Made by a program: the position numbers and the translations under genes. From positions 1,922,001-1,986,000 of the forward strand of contig CBDDII010000003.1 of NCBI GenBank assembly GCA_965228905.1: a DNA stretch of 64,000 nucleotides, written 5' to 3'. This stretch comes from CALKXV01 sp965228905. Its GTDB lineage: Bacteria > Pseudomonadota > Alphaproteobacteria > Rhodobacterales > Rhodobacteraceae. Under the pieces are notes generated by a model. It made no database searches, was not told the origin of the DNA, and was given only the letters and a program-made list of their open reading frames with translations. Of the stretch, positions 42,625 through 50,546 are shown piece by piece (positions within the stretch are counted from its first letter, which is position 1; each line of letters starts with the position of its first letter).

Positions 42625-42635
42625 ACGAGGTGCCC

Positions 42636-42755
42636 AGAGCGATGGCGAGGAAATCGGCAACGATTTCCGGCTCGGACATCGCGGCAAATCAATGAGCTAG
42701 AGCGATGGCGAGGAAATCGGCAACGATTTCCGGCTCGGACATCGCGGCGAATCAA
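42636..42755. repeat. Tandem pair of 57-nt palindromic repeats
   Basis: Two copies (42636-42692 and 42699-42755) with a 63-nt period differ at one base. Each holds a perfect inner hairpin GGAAATCG / CGATTTCC around a GCAA tetraloop, enclosed by an outer GCGATG / CATCGC stem. They lie in a convergent intergenic region, as REP elements do. A 20-of-21-nt match to the left end occurs at 60036-60056. Confidence 0.85.
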
Positions 42756-42760
42756 GAAGT

Positions 42761-42802
42761 CAGAGCGCCGTCCTTGTTTCAGGAGTCGAGGACGGCGCTC
42801 TG
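42761..42802. repeat. Perfect 14-bp inverted repeat
   Basis: CAGAGCGCCGTCCT (42761-42774) and AGGACGGCGCTCTG (42789-42802) pair perfectly around a 14-nt loop. On the plus strand GGAAAAGGG follows, so it lacks a U-run. It starts 5 nt after the tandem palindromic pair. Confidence 0.85.
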
Positions 42803-42814
42803 GAAAAGGGACGT

Positions 42815-42868
42815 GGGCACCCGCTGATGGCCTGTGATGTCAAACGGCGGCGGCCGATCCGGGTGCCC
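42815..42868. repeat. 9-bp inverted repeat with 36-nt loop
   Basis: GGGCACCCG (42815-42823) and CGGGTGCCC (42860-42868) are perfectly complementary. It is the last of four structures in the 261-nt convergent gap and ends 17 nt before the stop codon of the diguanylate cyclase gene. Confidence 0.6.
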
Positions 42869-42885
42869 CCGTCAACTGCATCCCG

Positions 42886-43623
42886 TCACCTCAGTTTGCT
42901 CGCCACCGGTTGCCAGAAGTTCAGCCGCGCCCGCCCGCTGTGCTTTGCCGCGTAAAGCGCCTCGTCGGCATTCTTGTAAAGGTTCGCCGTGCCGTCACAC
43001 ATCGCCGAATAGGCCGCGCCGACCGACATCGTTACCTTGATCGGGGCGGGTACGTCATTGTTGTAAAGCGTGAAACCCTTGCAGATCCGTGCGCCGATGG
43101 CGTCGATCTCCAGGCTGTCCGCGCCGATCAGGTAGGCGGCAAACTCCTCCCCCCCGACACGGCCCAAAAGATCGCCCGAACGCAGGTTCCGCCTCAGATG
43201 GTCCGCCATCGCCACCAGTACCGCATCGCCCGCCGCATGGCCGTAACGATCGTTCACCGCCTTGAAATGGTCGATGTCGATCATCAACAGGGCACCGTCA
43301 TCCGCCAATCGCACCGTGTCGAAAAACGCCCGCCGGTTCATCAGACCCGTCAGGTTGTCCGTATGGGCAATCCGGTGGATCCGCCAAAAATCCTCATCCT
43401 GATTTTGCGCCTGCATCATCGCCAGGGCGAAAAGCGGCGCGATGGTCAGGCTTATCACGATCAGGTCCCAGGCCAGCTCCACCGGACGGCCCACGGCAAG
43501 TTTGACGCCGACATGGACAAGAAAGGCGAGACAACACCAGAACAAAAGCCGCGCAACCCAGGCCGATGGACCCGAGGGCAACAATAGCTCCTTCAGCCTT
43601 TCAAAAAGCACGGGCGGCATCAT
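42886..43623 (-). CDS. Membrane diguanylate cyclase (GGDEF)
   Basis: A 245-residue protein with two hydrophobic helices (about 22-42 and 50-70), a short linker, and a GGDEF domain from about residue 85. Domain marks are DNLTGLMNRRAFF, LMIDIDHFKAVNDRYGH and the active-site GGEEF in RVGGEEFAAYL. There is no sensor domain beyond the membrane hairpin. It is expected to make c-di-GMP. It ends in the repeat-rich convergent region. Confidence 0.92.
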   Translation of the reverse strand: MMPPVLFERLKELLLPSGPSAWVARLLFWCCLAFLVHVGVKLAVGRPVELAWDLIVISLTIAPLFALAMMQAQNQDEDFWRIHRIAHTDNLTGLMNRRAFFDTVRLADDGALLMIDIDHFKAVNDRYGHAAGDAVLVAMADHLRRNLRSGDLLGRVGGEEFAAYLIGADSLEIDAIGARICKGFTLYNNDVPAPIKVTMSVGAAYSAMCDGTANLYKNADEALYAAKHSGRARLNFWQPVASKLR

Positions 43624-43711
43624 TGGGCCAGACTAGGCCAAGACACCTAAGAGGGTATGAACGTCAGGTATTTGTACCAAATGCCCGCTTCGAGCGCATC
43701 GGCGTGCCGGA

Positions 43712-44089
43712 TCATGCCAACTCGTCGGTGTTGTAATCGACGTGGATGTGGTTGCCGTCGGGGTCGCGCAGGTTGATTTGCACCACCGGAAACCCCGGAA
43801 CCCGGTCAATCGAGTGGGCGATCCCGCGATCCTCCAGAACCGCGATCTGCGCCTTCATTCCCGTGGCCGACAGTGCGAAATGCTCGATCTTCGGTTCCCG
43901 GTTCTCCGGCTCGCCCGCAACTTCGACCAGATGCACCACCGCGTCATGCCCCACATAAAGCCAGGCCCCCGGAAAGCCGAAATCGGGGCGCGGGCCGCGT
44001 TTCAACCCCAGCACCTCTTCGTACCAGGTGGCCAGGACTTCGACCTGTGTTGTGCGGACATTCACGTGGTCCAGACGTTCGATAGCCAT
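43712..44089 (-). CDS. VOC family (glyoxalase-like) protein
   Basis: A 125-residue vicinal-oxygen-chelate fold protein: IERLDHVNVRTTQVEVLATWYEEVLGLKRG at the N-terminus with a first metal His, HFALSAT in the middle, and VQINLRDPDGNHIHVDYN at the end. These are typical positions for metal ligands (His, His, Glu-like). Possible roles include glyoxalase-, dioxygenase- or resistance-type activity, and nothing here decides. It lies 3 nt after xthA and is probably cotranscribed with it. Confidence 0.88.
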   Translation of the reverse strand: MAIERLDHVNVRTTQVEVLATWYEEVLGLKRGPRPDFGFPGAWLYVGHDAVVHLVEVAGEPENREPKIEHFALSATGMKAQIAVLEDRGIAHSIDRVPGFPVVQINLRDPDGNHIHVDYNTDELA

Positions 44090-44092
44090 CTC

Positions 44093-44872
44093 TCAAGCCT
44101 CCAATTCGATCCAGATCGGGGTGTGGTCCGATGGTTTCTCGCGCCCCCGCACCTCGGTCTCGATCCAGCAATCCTTCAACAGATCGGCCGCCTGGGGCGT
44201 CAGCAGGTGATGGTCGATCCGGATGCCGTTGTTTCGGTCCCAGGCATTGCGCTGATAATCCCAGAAAGTATAATGCCCCGGGCCCTGGTGACGGGCACGA
44301 AAGGCCTCGGTAAACCCGAGGTTCAGGATCTCGCGAAAGGCCGCGCGGCTTTCAGGGCGAGCAAGGGCGTCCTCAACCCAGGCTTCGGGTTTGGCCGCAT
44401 CCTCGTCCTGGGGAATGATGTTGTAGTCGCCCGCCATGATGGCGGGTTCTTCGGCCTCCAGCAGAGCCTCGGCCCGCGCCTTCAGCCGCTTCATCCAGGC
44501 CAGCTTGTAATCGTACTTTTCGCCCGGCACCGGGTTACCGTTCGGCAGGTACAGCCCGCAGACCCGCACCGGCACATCCCCCATGACCGTCGCCTCGATC
44601 CAGCGGGCCTGTTCGTCCGTGTCATCGCCCGGCAACCCCCGCGTCACATCCTCAAGCGGCAGCTTCGACAGAATCGCCACACCGTTGAAACTCTTCTGAC
44701 CGTGGGTTTCGACCCGATAGCCAAGGTCTTCGAAATGCTCGCGCGGGAAATTCTCGTCAATCGACTTGATCTCCTGCAAGAGCGCGACGTCAGGGGCCGA
44801 ACCGGTCAGCCACTCTGTCACCCCCTCGAAGCGGGCCTTGATCCCGTTGATGTTGAATGTCGCGATCTTCAT
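44093..44872 (-). CDS. xthA: Exodeoxyribonuclease III
   Basis: About 259 residues starting MKIATFNINGIKARFE; an in-frame start 36 nt upstream is less likely. It is an EEP-fold nuclease with VALLQEIKSIDENFP (catalytic Glu), VCGLYLPNGNPV, IMAGDYNIIPQDEDAAKP (Asp and Asn), and the C-terminal GIRIDHHLLTP and PSDHTPIWIELE (Asp-His). It acts on abasic sites and 3' ends in base excision repair. The downstream neighbour is a VOC protein. Confidence 0.95.
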   Translation of the reverse strand: MKIATFNINGIKARFEGVTEWLTGSAPDVALLQEIKSIDENFPREHFEDLGYRVETHGQKSFNGVAILSKLPLEDVTRGLPGDDTDEQARWIEATVMGDVPVRVCGLYLPNGNPVPGEKYDYKLAWMKRLKARAEALLEAEEPAIMAGDYNIIPQDEDAAKPEAWVEDALARPESRAAFREILNLGFTEAFRARHQGPGHYTFWDYQRNAWDRNNGIRIDHHLLTPQAADLLKDCWIETEVRGREKPSDHTPIWIELEA

Positions 44873-44970
44873 GGGCACAGCAATCCCCCATTTCGATCGG
44901 AACGGCAAGTCAAGTTAGACCCGGGGCGACCCGGCAAGAGTCACCCCGGAGAAATTTGAAAGCCGACGGC

Positions 44971-45576
44971 TCAGGACTTGCGGCGCAGGGCCGCCAAACC
45001 GCCCATACCGGCAAGCAACAGCAAGGCCGATGCAGGAAGCGGAACCTCCGACACCGGGTCGACGTCACTCACGGTGGCCGAGAACGCCACGGGCGAATTC
45101 ACCGCAGAAAAGCTTGTCAGAGAGGTGCCGTCAGCCAGCGAAAACGTTCCGTTCATGCTGCAGCATTGGACACCGTCGATATAGTCGAACGAGAAATCCG
45201 AGGCGAGATTGAACGAAGCCAGGTCGGGAAAGCTGACCAGCCCTGGCGACATCGAAAAGAAGGAAGACCCTCCCGTCTCTATCAGCGCCAGCGTTCCTCC
45301 GGAACGCACAAGCGAAATCGGCTCGGACGGCGTCAAGTCGGTGCCTTGCAGGTTGACGGAAAACGTATCGAGCGCCAATTCATACCGCGATACACCGTTG
45401 AAAAGGATATTGCTCGTGTCGCCCGAGCCGGTGATCACGACTTCCTCGACCGTCTCGGGATTGCCGTTTGCAATCACATCGCCAAAAAAACGCCATGTGA
45501 AATCAAGAACGGCGGCTTGCGAGCTTGTCGCAAAAAAAATGCCGGCAAACGCCAGCAACAATTTCGAACACTTCAT
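44971..45576 (-). CDS. VPLPA-CTERM sorting-domain protein
   Basis: 201 residues from MKCSKLLLAFAGI, preceded by GGGGG; a start 30 nt upstream has no ribosome site. A signal peptide (1-22, ending SSQA) precedes a beta-rich secreted domain with a CC pair in DGVQCCSMNG. The C-terminal signal is VPLPASALLLLAGMGGLAAL followed by RRKS: a Pro-rich motif, a membrane helix and a basic tail. It is the VPLPA variant of PEP-CTERM found in Rhodobacterales and is probably processed by an exosortase-like enzyme. No exosortase is in this window. Confidence 0.9.
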   Translation of the reverse strand: MKCSKLLLAFAGIFFATSSQAAVLDFTWRFFGDVIANGNPETVEEVVITGSGDTSNILFNGVSRYELALDTFSVNLQGTDLTPSEPISLVRSGGTLALIETGGSSFFSMSPGLVSFPDLASFNLASDFSFDYIDGVQCCSMNGTFSLADGTSLTSFSAVNSPVAFSATVSDVDPVSEVPLPASALLLLAGMGGLAALRRKS

Positions 45577-45818
45577 GGGACCCCCTATTACCAAATAAAT
45601 CCACAATTCCAGCCTATTCTGCGATTTGCGCTCTCGTCAAGCGGGTTGAACTATCCTTGCTTCGGCGAGATAGGACCGTCGGGGTGCCTTTCCGTGTGAC
45701 AATGGCGATGGATTCCGGGGTGATGCACGGAAAACCATCAAAAAATAGCGATCCGCCCTTGAATGTAAATTGTGTTTACATACCTTTTTCACACAAAGAC
45801 CAATCAGGGAACAGAACG

Positions 45819-45977
45819 ATGAAAAAGAAAGTCACCATTGCCGCCTATCTTGCCGGCGTCACAACCCTTGCCGTCAGCCTGCCTGCCATGGCCGATACGA
45901 CGGTTTCAAAACCGCTTCTGGCCGACAAGCCGGGCCTGGAACAAGCTGCTGATGTAAAAACCGAAACGGCGGGCTAG
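45819..45977 (+). CDS. Small secreted protein (52 aa), unknown
   Basis: The ATG follows CAGGGAACAG. Residues 1-25 (MKKKVTIAAYLAGVTTLAVS then a cleavage-like AMADT) form a good signal peptide; the mature 27 residues are acidic and hydrophilic (KPLLADKPGLEQAADVKT). No family is recognised. The frame is open further upstream, but only this start gives a signal peptide. It is convergent with the iscA-type gene. Confidence 0.65.
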   Translation: MKKKVTIAAYLAGVTTLAVSLPAMADTTVSKPLLADKPGLEQAADVKTETAG

Positions 45978-46003
45978 GGCGAATTTTCCTCGAAAATTCG
46001 TCC
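45977..46003. terminator. 12-bp hairpin between convergent genes
   Basis: GGGCGAATTTTC and GAAAATTCGTCC pair (one G-T) around a 3-nt CTC loop. It overlaps the stop codon of the small secreted protein and ends 2 nt before the iscA-type stop. No U-run follows. Its 23-nt core also fits a 9+5+9 format, but with core CCTCG, so membership in the GACGC family is doubtful. Confidence 0.5.
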
Positions 46004-46005
46004 CC

Positions 46006-46359
46006 TCAGATCGAAAAACTCGTCCCGCAGCCGCAGGACGAGGCCGCATTGGGGTTCTCGATGGTGAACCGCGCGCCGATCAGCTCTTCGGAAAAGTCGA
46101 TCACGGCGTTTGACAGGAAGGGCAAGGACACCTCGTCCACCACGACCTTTTGCCCGTCACCTTCCAGCACCAGATCGCCCTCGGCCGGTTCATCAAGGTC
46201 GATGTTGTACTGAAACCCGGAACAGCCGCCGCCCTCGACCGCGACGCGCAGCGCCTTCGGGGTATCCGCGCCATCGTTGATCTCGGCCAGCCGCTGAAAG
46301 GCGCGGGGCGTCACTTGGGGGGGCAGGGCAAGGTCCATCGCATTTTCCGGCGTTTTCAT
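46006..46359 (-). CDS. erpA: A-type iron-sulphur carrier (IscA/ErpA/HesB)
   Basis: A 117-residue protein with the A-type carrier signature: a first cysteine in VEGGGCSGFQYNID and the C-terminal pair in SSCGCGTSFSI, the three cysteine ligands for cluster or iron binding. It delivers [Fe-S] clusters to apo-proteins. No other isc/suf gene is near, which fits a free-standing ErpA-like role, but the ErpA/IscA choice is a guess. It is divergent from dgt with a 52-nt gap to the chosen start. Confidence 0.88.
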   Translation of the reverse strand: MKTPENAMDLALPPQVTPRAFQRLAEINDGADTPKALRVAVEGGGCSGFQYNIDLDEPAEGDLVLEGDGQKVVVDEVSLPFLSNAVIDFSEELIGARFTIENPNAASSCGCGTSFSI

Positions 46360-46411
46360 TCCGTTACATGACGAATATATGGGTCCCGGGACAGGCGAAC
46401 AAGGGACGTCA

Positions 46412-47587
46412 ATGCACGCGCCTTACGCATCACACCCCGGTGACAGCCGGGGCAGGCTTTATCCAGAGGATGAAAGCACCTTCCGGTCGTGTTTCCAACG
46501 TGACCGCGATCGCATCATCCATGCCAGCGCCTTTCGCCGCCTGAAGCACAAGACCCAGGTCTTCATCGAACACGAAGGCGATTATTTCCGCACCCGCCTG
46601 ACCCATTCGATCGAGGTCGCCCAGGTCGCCCGCACGATCTCGGGCGCATTGGGCCTGAACGGGGAATTGACCGAGGCGGTGGCGCTGGCCCACGATCTTG
46701 GCCACACGCCCTTCGGCCACACCGGGGAAGACGCGCTGTCGGACCTCATGGCCCCCTACGGCGGCTTCGACCACAACGCCCAAGCCCTGCGCATCGTCAC
46801 CGCACTGGAACGGCATTACGCGAAGTTCGACGGCTTGAACCTCACCTGGGAAACCCTTGAGGGCATTGCCAAACACAACGGCCCGGTCACCGGAAACCTG
46901 CCCTGGGCGCTGGAGGTCTACCAGAGCGCCCACGACCTTGAGCTTGACACCTACGCCAGCGCCGAAGCCCAGGTGGCCGCGATCTCTGACGACGTGGCCT
47001 ATAACCACCACGATCTGCACGACGGTCTGCGGGCCGAGCTGTTCTCGACTGACGAACTGGCCGAACTTCCGATTCTTGACCGGTGCTTTGCCCGCGTCGA
47101 CGACCTCTACCCCGACCTCAACTATTACCGCCGCCGGCACGAGGCGCTCCGCCGGTTCTTCGGCGTGCTGGTCGAAGACGTCATCAGCGTCGCCCAGAAC
47201 AGCCTTTCAGAGATCAACCCGAAAACGGCAGATGACATCCGCCACGCGGGGTTCCAAATCATCCGGTTTTCCGATCCCGTGTTCACCGACCTGAAGGTGA
47301 TCCGAGACTTCCTGTTCACCCGCATGTACCGCGCCCCCTCGGTGGTCGAGATGCGCCGGAAAGTCACCCGCGTGGTCGAGGAACTTTTCCCCTTCTTCAT
47401 GGCCCACCCCGAGAACCTGCCAAAGCAGTGGCGCAAGGACGTGGAAGAGGCGCGCGGCGAAGTCGCGCTGGCCCGGATCGTGTCGGACTACATCGCAGGC
47501 ATGACCGACCGCTTCGCGCTGCAATGCCACGAAAACTTCATCGGCGGGATAGACGCGGGCGATGTGGTCAGCGTGCCGGTGCCTTGA
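46412..47587 (+). CDS. dgt: dGTPase-like HD hydrolase
   Basis: 391 residues from MHAPYASHPGDSRGR, preceded by AAGGGACG; an upstream in-frame start lies in the promoter of the divergent gene. HD-domain metal residues are visible: the first His in RTRLTHSIEVAQVAR, the His-Asp pair in ALAHDLGHTPFGH, and the later Asp in ISDDVAYNHHDLHDGL. It belongs to the short dNTP triphosphohydrolase group (type 2). It hydrolyses dNTPs to nucleosides and triphosphate. The four-hairpin element starts 4 nt after its stop codon, and argS follows. Confidence 0.93.
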   Translation: MHAPYASHPGDSRGRLYPEDESTFRSCFQRDRDRIIHASAFRRLKHKTQVFIEHEGDYFRTRLTHSIEVAQVARTISGALGLNGELTEAVALAHDLGHTPFGHTGEDALSDLMAPYGGFDHNAQALRIVTALERHYAKFDGLNLTWETLEGIAKHNGPVTGNLPWALEVYQSAHDLELDTYASAEAQVAAISDDVAYNHHDLHDGLRAELFSTDELAELPILDRCFARVDDLYPDLNYYRRRHEALRRFFGVLVEDVISVAQNSLSEINPKTADDIRHAGFQIIRFSDPVFTDLKVIRDFLFTRMYRAPSVVEMRRKVTRVVEELFPFFMAHPENLPKQWRKDVEEARGEVALARIVSDYIAGMTDRFALQCHENFIGGIDAGDVVSVPVP

Positions 47588-47591
47588 CGGG

Positions 47592-47690
47592 GCAGAGAAT
47601 GACGCATTCTCTGCATTGATTTCCGACGCGGAAATCAAGAGGCGCGGAAAATGCGTCATTTTCCGCCGCGAAGCCCGCGTCGGGCTTCGC
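47592..47690. repeat. Four-hairpin palindromic element, intergenic copy
   Basis: Four consecutive 23-nt hairpins, each 9-nt arm, 5-nt core, 9-nt arm. Left arms and cores are GCAGAGAAT with GACGC (47592-47614), TTGATTTCC with GACGC (47616-47638), GCGGAAAAT with GCGTC (47644-47666) and GCGAAGCCC with GCGTC (47668-47690). All arms are perfectly complementary. The core's outer G and C can also pair, giving 10-bp stems with 3-nt loops. The spacing is 1, 5 and 1 nt. It fills most of the dgt-argS gap. A reverse-orientation homologue lies inside nagZ. Confidence 0.92.
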
Positions 47691-47733
47691 CGCCGCGTTG
47701 ACCTGTCACGCCGAAAGGCGTAACCCGCGCGGC

Positions 47734-49458
47734 ATGAACATATTCGCCGAAATCCGCGCCTCTGTCATCGAAACCCTCGACGCTCTCGTGGCCGAGGGCG
47801 CTTTGCCGAACGATCTCTCCTGGGGCAATGTCGCGGTCGAACCGCCGCGCGATGCCGCCCATGGCGACATGGCCACGAACGCCGCAATGGTGCTGGCCAA
47901 GCCCGCCGGGAAACCGCCGCGCGACATCGCGACGATGCTGGTCGAACGTCTGGTCAGCGATCCCAAAATCGACACCGCCGAGGTGGCCGGGCCGGGCTTC
48001 ATCAACCTGCGCCTTGCCCCCGCCGTCTGGCACGACGTGGTGGCCGAGGCCATCGACGCGGGCAAAAGTTTTGGCCACTCCGGTCTTGGGGCCGGGGTCA
48101 AGGTGAACGTCGAATACGTCTCGGCCAACCCGACCGGCCCCTTGCACGTCGGCCACACGCGCGGCGCGGTTTTCGGCGATGCTCTGGCCTCGCTCCTCGA
48201 TTTCGCAGGCTATGACGTCACCCGCGAATACTACATCAACGACGGCGGCGCGCAGGTCGATGTGCTGGCCCGCTCGGTCTACCTGCGCTACCTCGAAGCC
48301 CACGGGCAGGAAGTGGCGTTTGAAGACGGCACCTATCCCGGCGACTACCTCATCGAAGTGGGCGAGGCGCTGAAGGCCAAGGTCGGTGATGCGTATTTGG
48401 AAAGCGGTGAAGACATCTGGCTGGAAGAGGTCCGGAACTTTGCCACCGACGCCATGATGGACCTGATTCGCGCCGACCTGGCGGCCATCGGCGTGAAGAT
48501 GGACAAGTTCTTCAGCGAAAAATCGCTCTATGGCACGGGCCGTATCGAAGAGGCGATCGACGAGCTGAAAAAGAAGGATCTGATCTATCGCGGCACGCTG
48601 GAACCGCCCAAGGGCAAGGTGCCCGAGGATTGGGAGCCCCGCGAACAGACCCTGTTCCGCTCGACCGCCCACGGCGACGACGTGGACCGCCCGATCATGA
48701 AGTCGGATGGTTCGTGGACCTATTTCGCCCCCGACATCGCCTATCACTGGGACAAGATCGCACGCGGCTATGACGAATTGATCGACATCTTCGGCGCGGA
48801 TCACGGCGGCTATGTCAAGCGGATGAACGCCGCCGTTTCAGCCCTGTCCGATGGCCGCGTGCCGCTGGATGTGAAACTGACCCAGCTTGTGAAACTCTGG
48901 AAGGACGGCGAGCCCTTCAAGATGTCGAAACGCGCGGGAACCTTTATAACCTTGCGCGATGTGGTCGATCAGGTCGGCGCCGACGTCACCCGTTTCGTGA
49001 TGCTGACCCGCAAGAACGACGCGCCCTTGGACTTTGATTTCGACAAGGTGACGGAGCAGTCGAAAGACAATCCCGTCTTCTATGTCCAATACGCCCATGC
49101 CCGTGTTCGCTCGGTCATGAGGAAGGCCGAAGAGATGCACCTCGACTGGTCTGACGATGCGAAACTCGAAGACGAGGCCGAGTTCACCCTGGCTCGCAAG
49201 ATCGCCGAATGGCCCCGCCTTGTGGAAATCGCCGCGCGCAACCACGAACCGCACCGGGTCGCGTTCTATCTTTACGACCTTGCCTCGGACTTCCACGCGC
49301 TCTGGAACAAGGGCAACGAAAAGATCCACCTGCGTTTCCTCCAGGACGGCGATCCAAAGGCCACAGCGGCGAAAATCGCCCTGCCGCGTGCCGTAGGCGT
49401 TGTTATTTCCAACGGATTGTCTATCCTAGGCGTGACCCCGGTCGAGGAAATGCGCTGA
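47734..49458 (+). CDS. argS: Arginyl-tRNA synthetase
   Basis: A 574-residue class Ia synthetase. It has the N-terminal Arg-tRNA synthetase domain (ASVIETLDALVAEG), the HIGH-like HVGH in SANPTGPLHVGHTRGAVFG, the catalytic-site YYINDGGAQVDVLARSV, a KMSKR loop in FKMSKRAGTFITLRD, and a C-terminal anticodon-binding helical domain ending near HALWNKGNEKIHLRFL. It charges tRNA-Arg. The ATG lies 43 nt after the four-hairpin element, so the element would be in its 5' leader if transcribed with dgt. Confidence 0.96.
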   Translation: MNIFAEIRASVIETLDALVAEGALPNDLSWGNVAVEPPRDAAHGDMATNAAMVLAKPAGKPPRDIATMLVERLVSDPKIDTAEVAGPGFINLRLAPAVWHDVVAEAIDAGKSFGHSGLGAGVKVNVEYVSANPTGPLHVGHTRGAVFGDALASLLDFAGYDVTREYYINDGGAQVDVLARSVYLRYLEAHGQEVAFEDGTYPGDYLIEVGEALKAKVGDAYLESGEDIWLEEVRNFATDAMMDLIRADLAAIGVKMDKFFSEKSLYGTGRIEEAIDELKKKDLIYRGTLEPPKGKVPEDWEPREQTLFRSTAHGDDVDRPIMKSDGSWTYFAPDIAYHWDKIARGYDELIDIFGADHGGYVKRMNAAVSALSDGRVPLDVKLTQLVKLWKDGEPFKMSKRAGTFITLRDVVDQVGADVTRFVMLTRKNDAPLDFDFDKVTEQSKDNPVFYVQYAHARVRSVMRKAEEMHLDWSDDAKLEDEAEFTLARKIAEWPRLVEIAARNHEPHRVAFYLYDLASDFHALWNKGNEKIHLRFLQDGDPKATAAKIALPRAVGVVISNGLSILGVTPVEEMR

Positions 49459-49532
49459 CAACAAGTGCCCCGCCGGTGTCGGATCGAGCAGGATGACCGT
49501 CGGACCAACCGGCGGCTAAAGAGGCATGGAAA

Positions 49533-50546
49533 ATGGCGGCAATCAATTATGATGATTTCGGCGGCGGTGCGCATGGCGGATCGCTGGCAGCGATGCTCAA
49601 CTGGGCGGGTGCATTTCTTTCGGTACTTTTGATCGCGGGGCTTGCGACCTGGGGCTGGAAGCTCTGGGTCAGGGACGTCACCGGCGTGCCGGTGGTGCGC
49701 GCGCTGGAAGGCCCGATGCGGGTCGCCCCCGATGAACCGGGCGGATTGGCCAGCAACTACCAGGGGTTGACCGTCAACCGGATCGCGGAAGAACAGGTCG
49801 AAGTGGCTCCCGCCGACCAGGTGGTGCTTGCCCCGCAACCGACCTTCCTCGACGAAGAAGAAGACCTCGCCATGGCAGCCCTTCCCGCGCCCGCGGTGGA
49901 AGAAGAAGACGCAGCACTGGCGGCCGAAACGCCGCTTGTGACACCGGAGATCGGTGAACCGATGGTGGTGGGCGAAGCAACATCCCCCATGACGATCGAG
50001 GGCGAAGAAGAAGCCCTGGCTTCGGTCCTTCCGGACATCGCGACGCCGGAAACCGTTCTGCCCGAAGCGGCACCCATGTCGGCCACCGATCTGGCCGTGC
50101 AACTGGCGCTCGGGATTGCTGGTAGCGAAGAACCGGAACCGAACGAAGCCCGGATCATCGCGGCGGCCCATGTTCCCGTGGCAAGCCCGCGCCCTCAGGT
50201 GCGCCCGGCGAACCTGCGCGTCGTTGCGGCAGCGCCCGTTGAAACCGGCGCACCTTCGACCATGCCCGGGACCGTCGATCCCTCGGCCATCCCTGCCGGT
50301 ACACGGCTTGTCCAACTTGGCGCTTATGCCGACCGCGATGTGGCACAGGTGGAATGGCAGAACCGGATGGAACGCTTTGGCGACTACATGGTCGGCAAAT
50401 CCCCCGTCGTGCAAGAGGCGCAGACCGGCGGTCGGTCGTTCTATCGCCTGCGCGCCATGGGCTTCAGCGATCTGTCCGACGCCCGCCGTTTCTGCTCGGT
50501 CCTCGTCGCAGACGGTGCGAACTGCATTCCGGTCGTCCACGAATAG
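49533..50546 (+). CDS. SPOR domain membrane protein
   Basis: A 337-residue bitopic protein: a short cytoplasmic N-terminus, one helix (about 24-46), a 210-residue acidic Pro/Ala-rich periplasmic linker, and a C-terminal SPOR domain (about 258-337; GTRLVQLGAYADRDVAQVEW, then YRLRAMGFSDLSDARRFCSVL). SPOR domains bind denuded glycan strands at division sites. It lies between argS and nagZ, a conserved order in Rhodobacterales, and its TAG directly abuts the nagZ GTG. Confidence 0.92.
   Translation: MAAINYDDFGGGAHGGSLAAMLNWAGAFLSVLLIAGLATWGWKLWVRDVTGVPVVRALEGPMRVAPDEPGGLASNYQGLTVNRIAEEQVEVAPADQVVLAPQPTFLDEEEDLAMAALPAPAVEEEDAALAAETPLVTPEIGEPMVVGEATSPMTIEGEEEALASVLPDIATPETVLPEAAPMSATDLAVQLALGIAGSEEPEPNEARIIAAAHVPVASPRPQVRPANLRVVAAAPVETGAPSTMPGTVDPSAIPAGTRLVQLGAYADRDVAQVEWQNRMERFGDYMVGKSPVVQEAQTGGRSFYRLRAMGFSDLSDARRFCSVLVADGANCIPVVHE

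Noticed and set aside
45525..45818. N-terminal extension of the 52-aa secreted protein
   Set aside because: The extended frame antisense-overlaps the VPLPA-CTERM gene and would bury the signal peptide; the ATG at 45819 has its own ribosome site.
47592..47690. CRISPR array
   Set aside because: Units are regularly spaced, but each is a different palindrome with no identical repeats, no 30-nt spacers and no cas genes.
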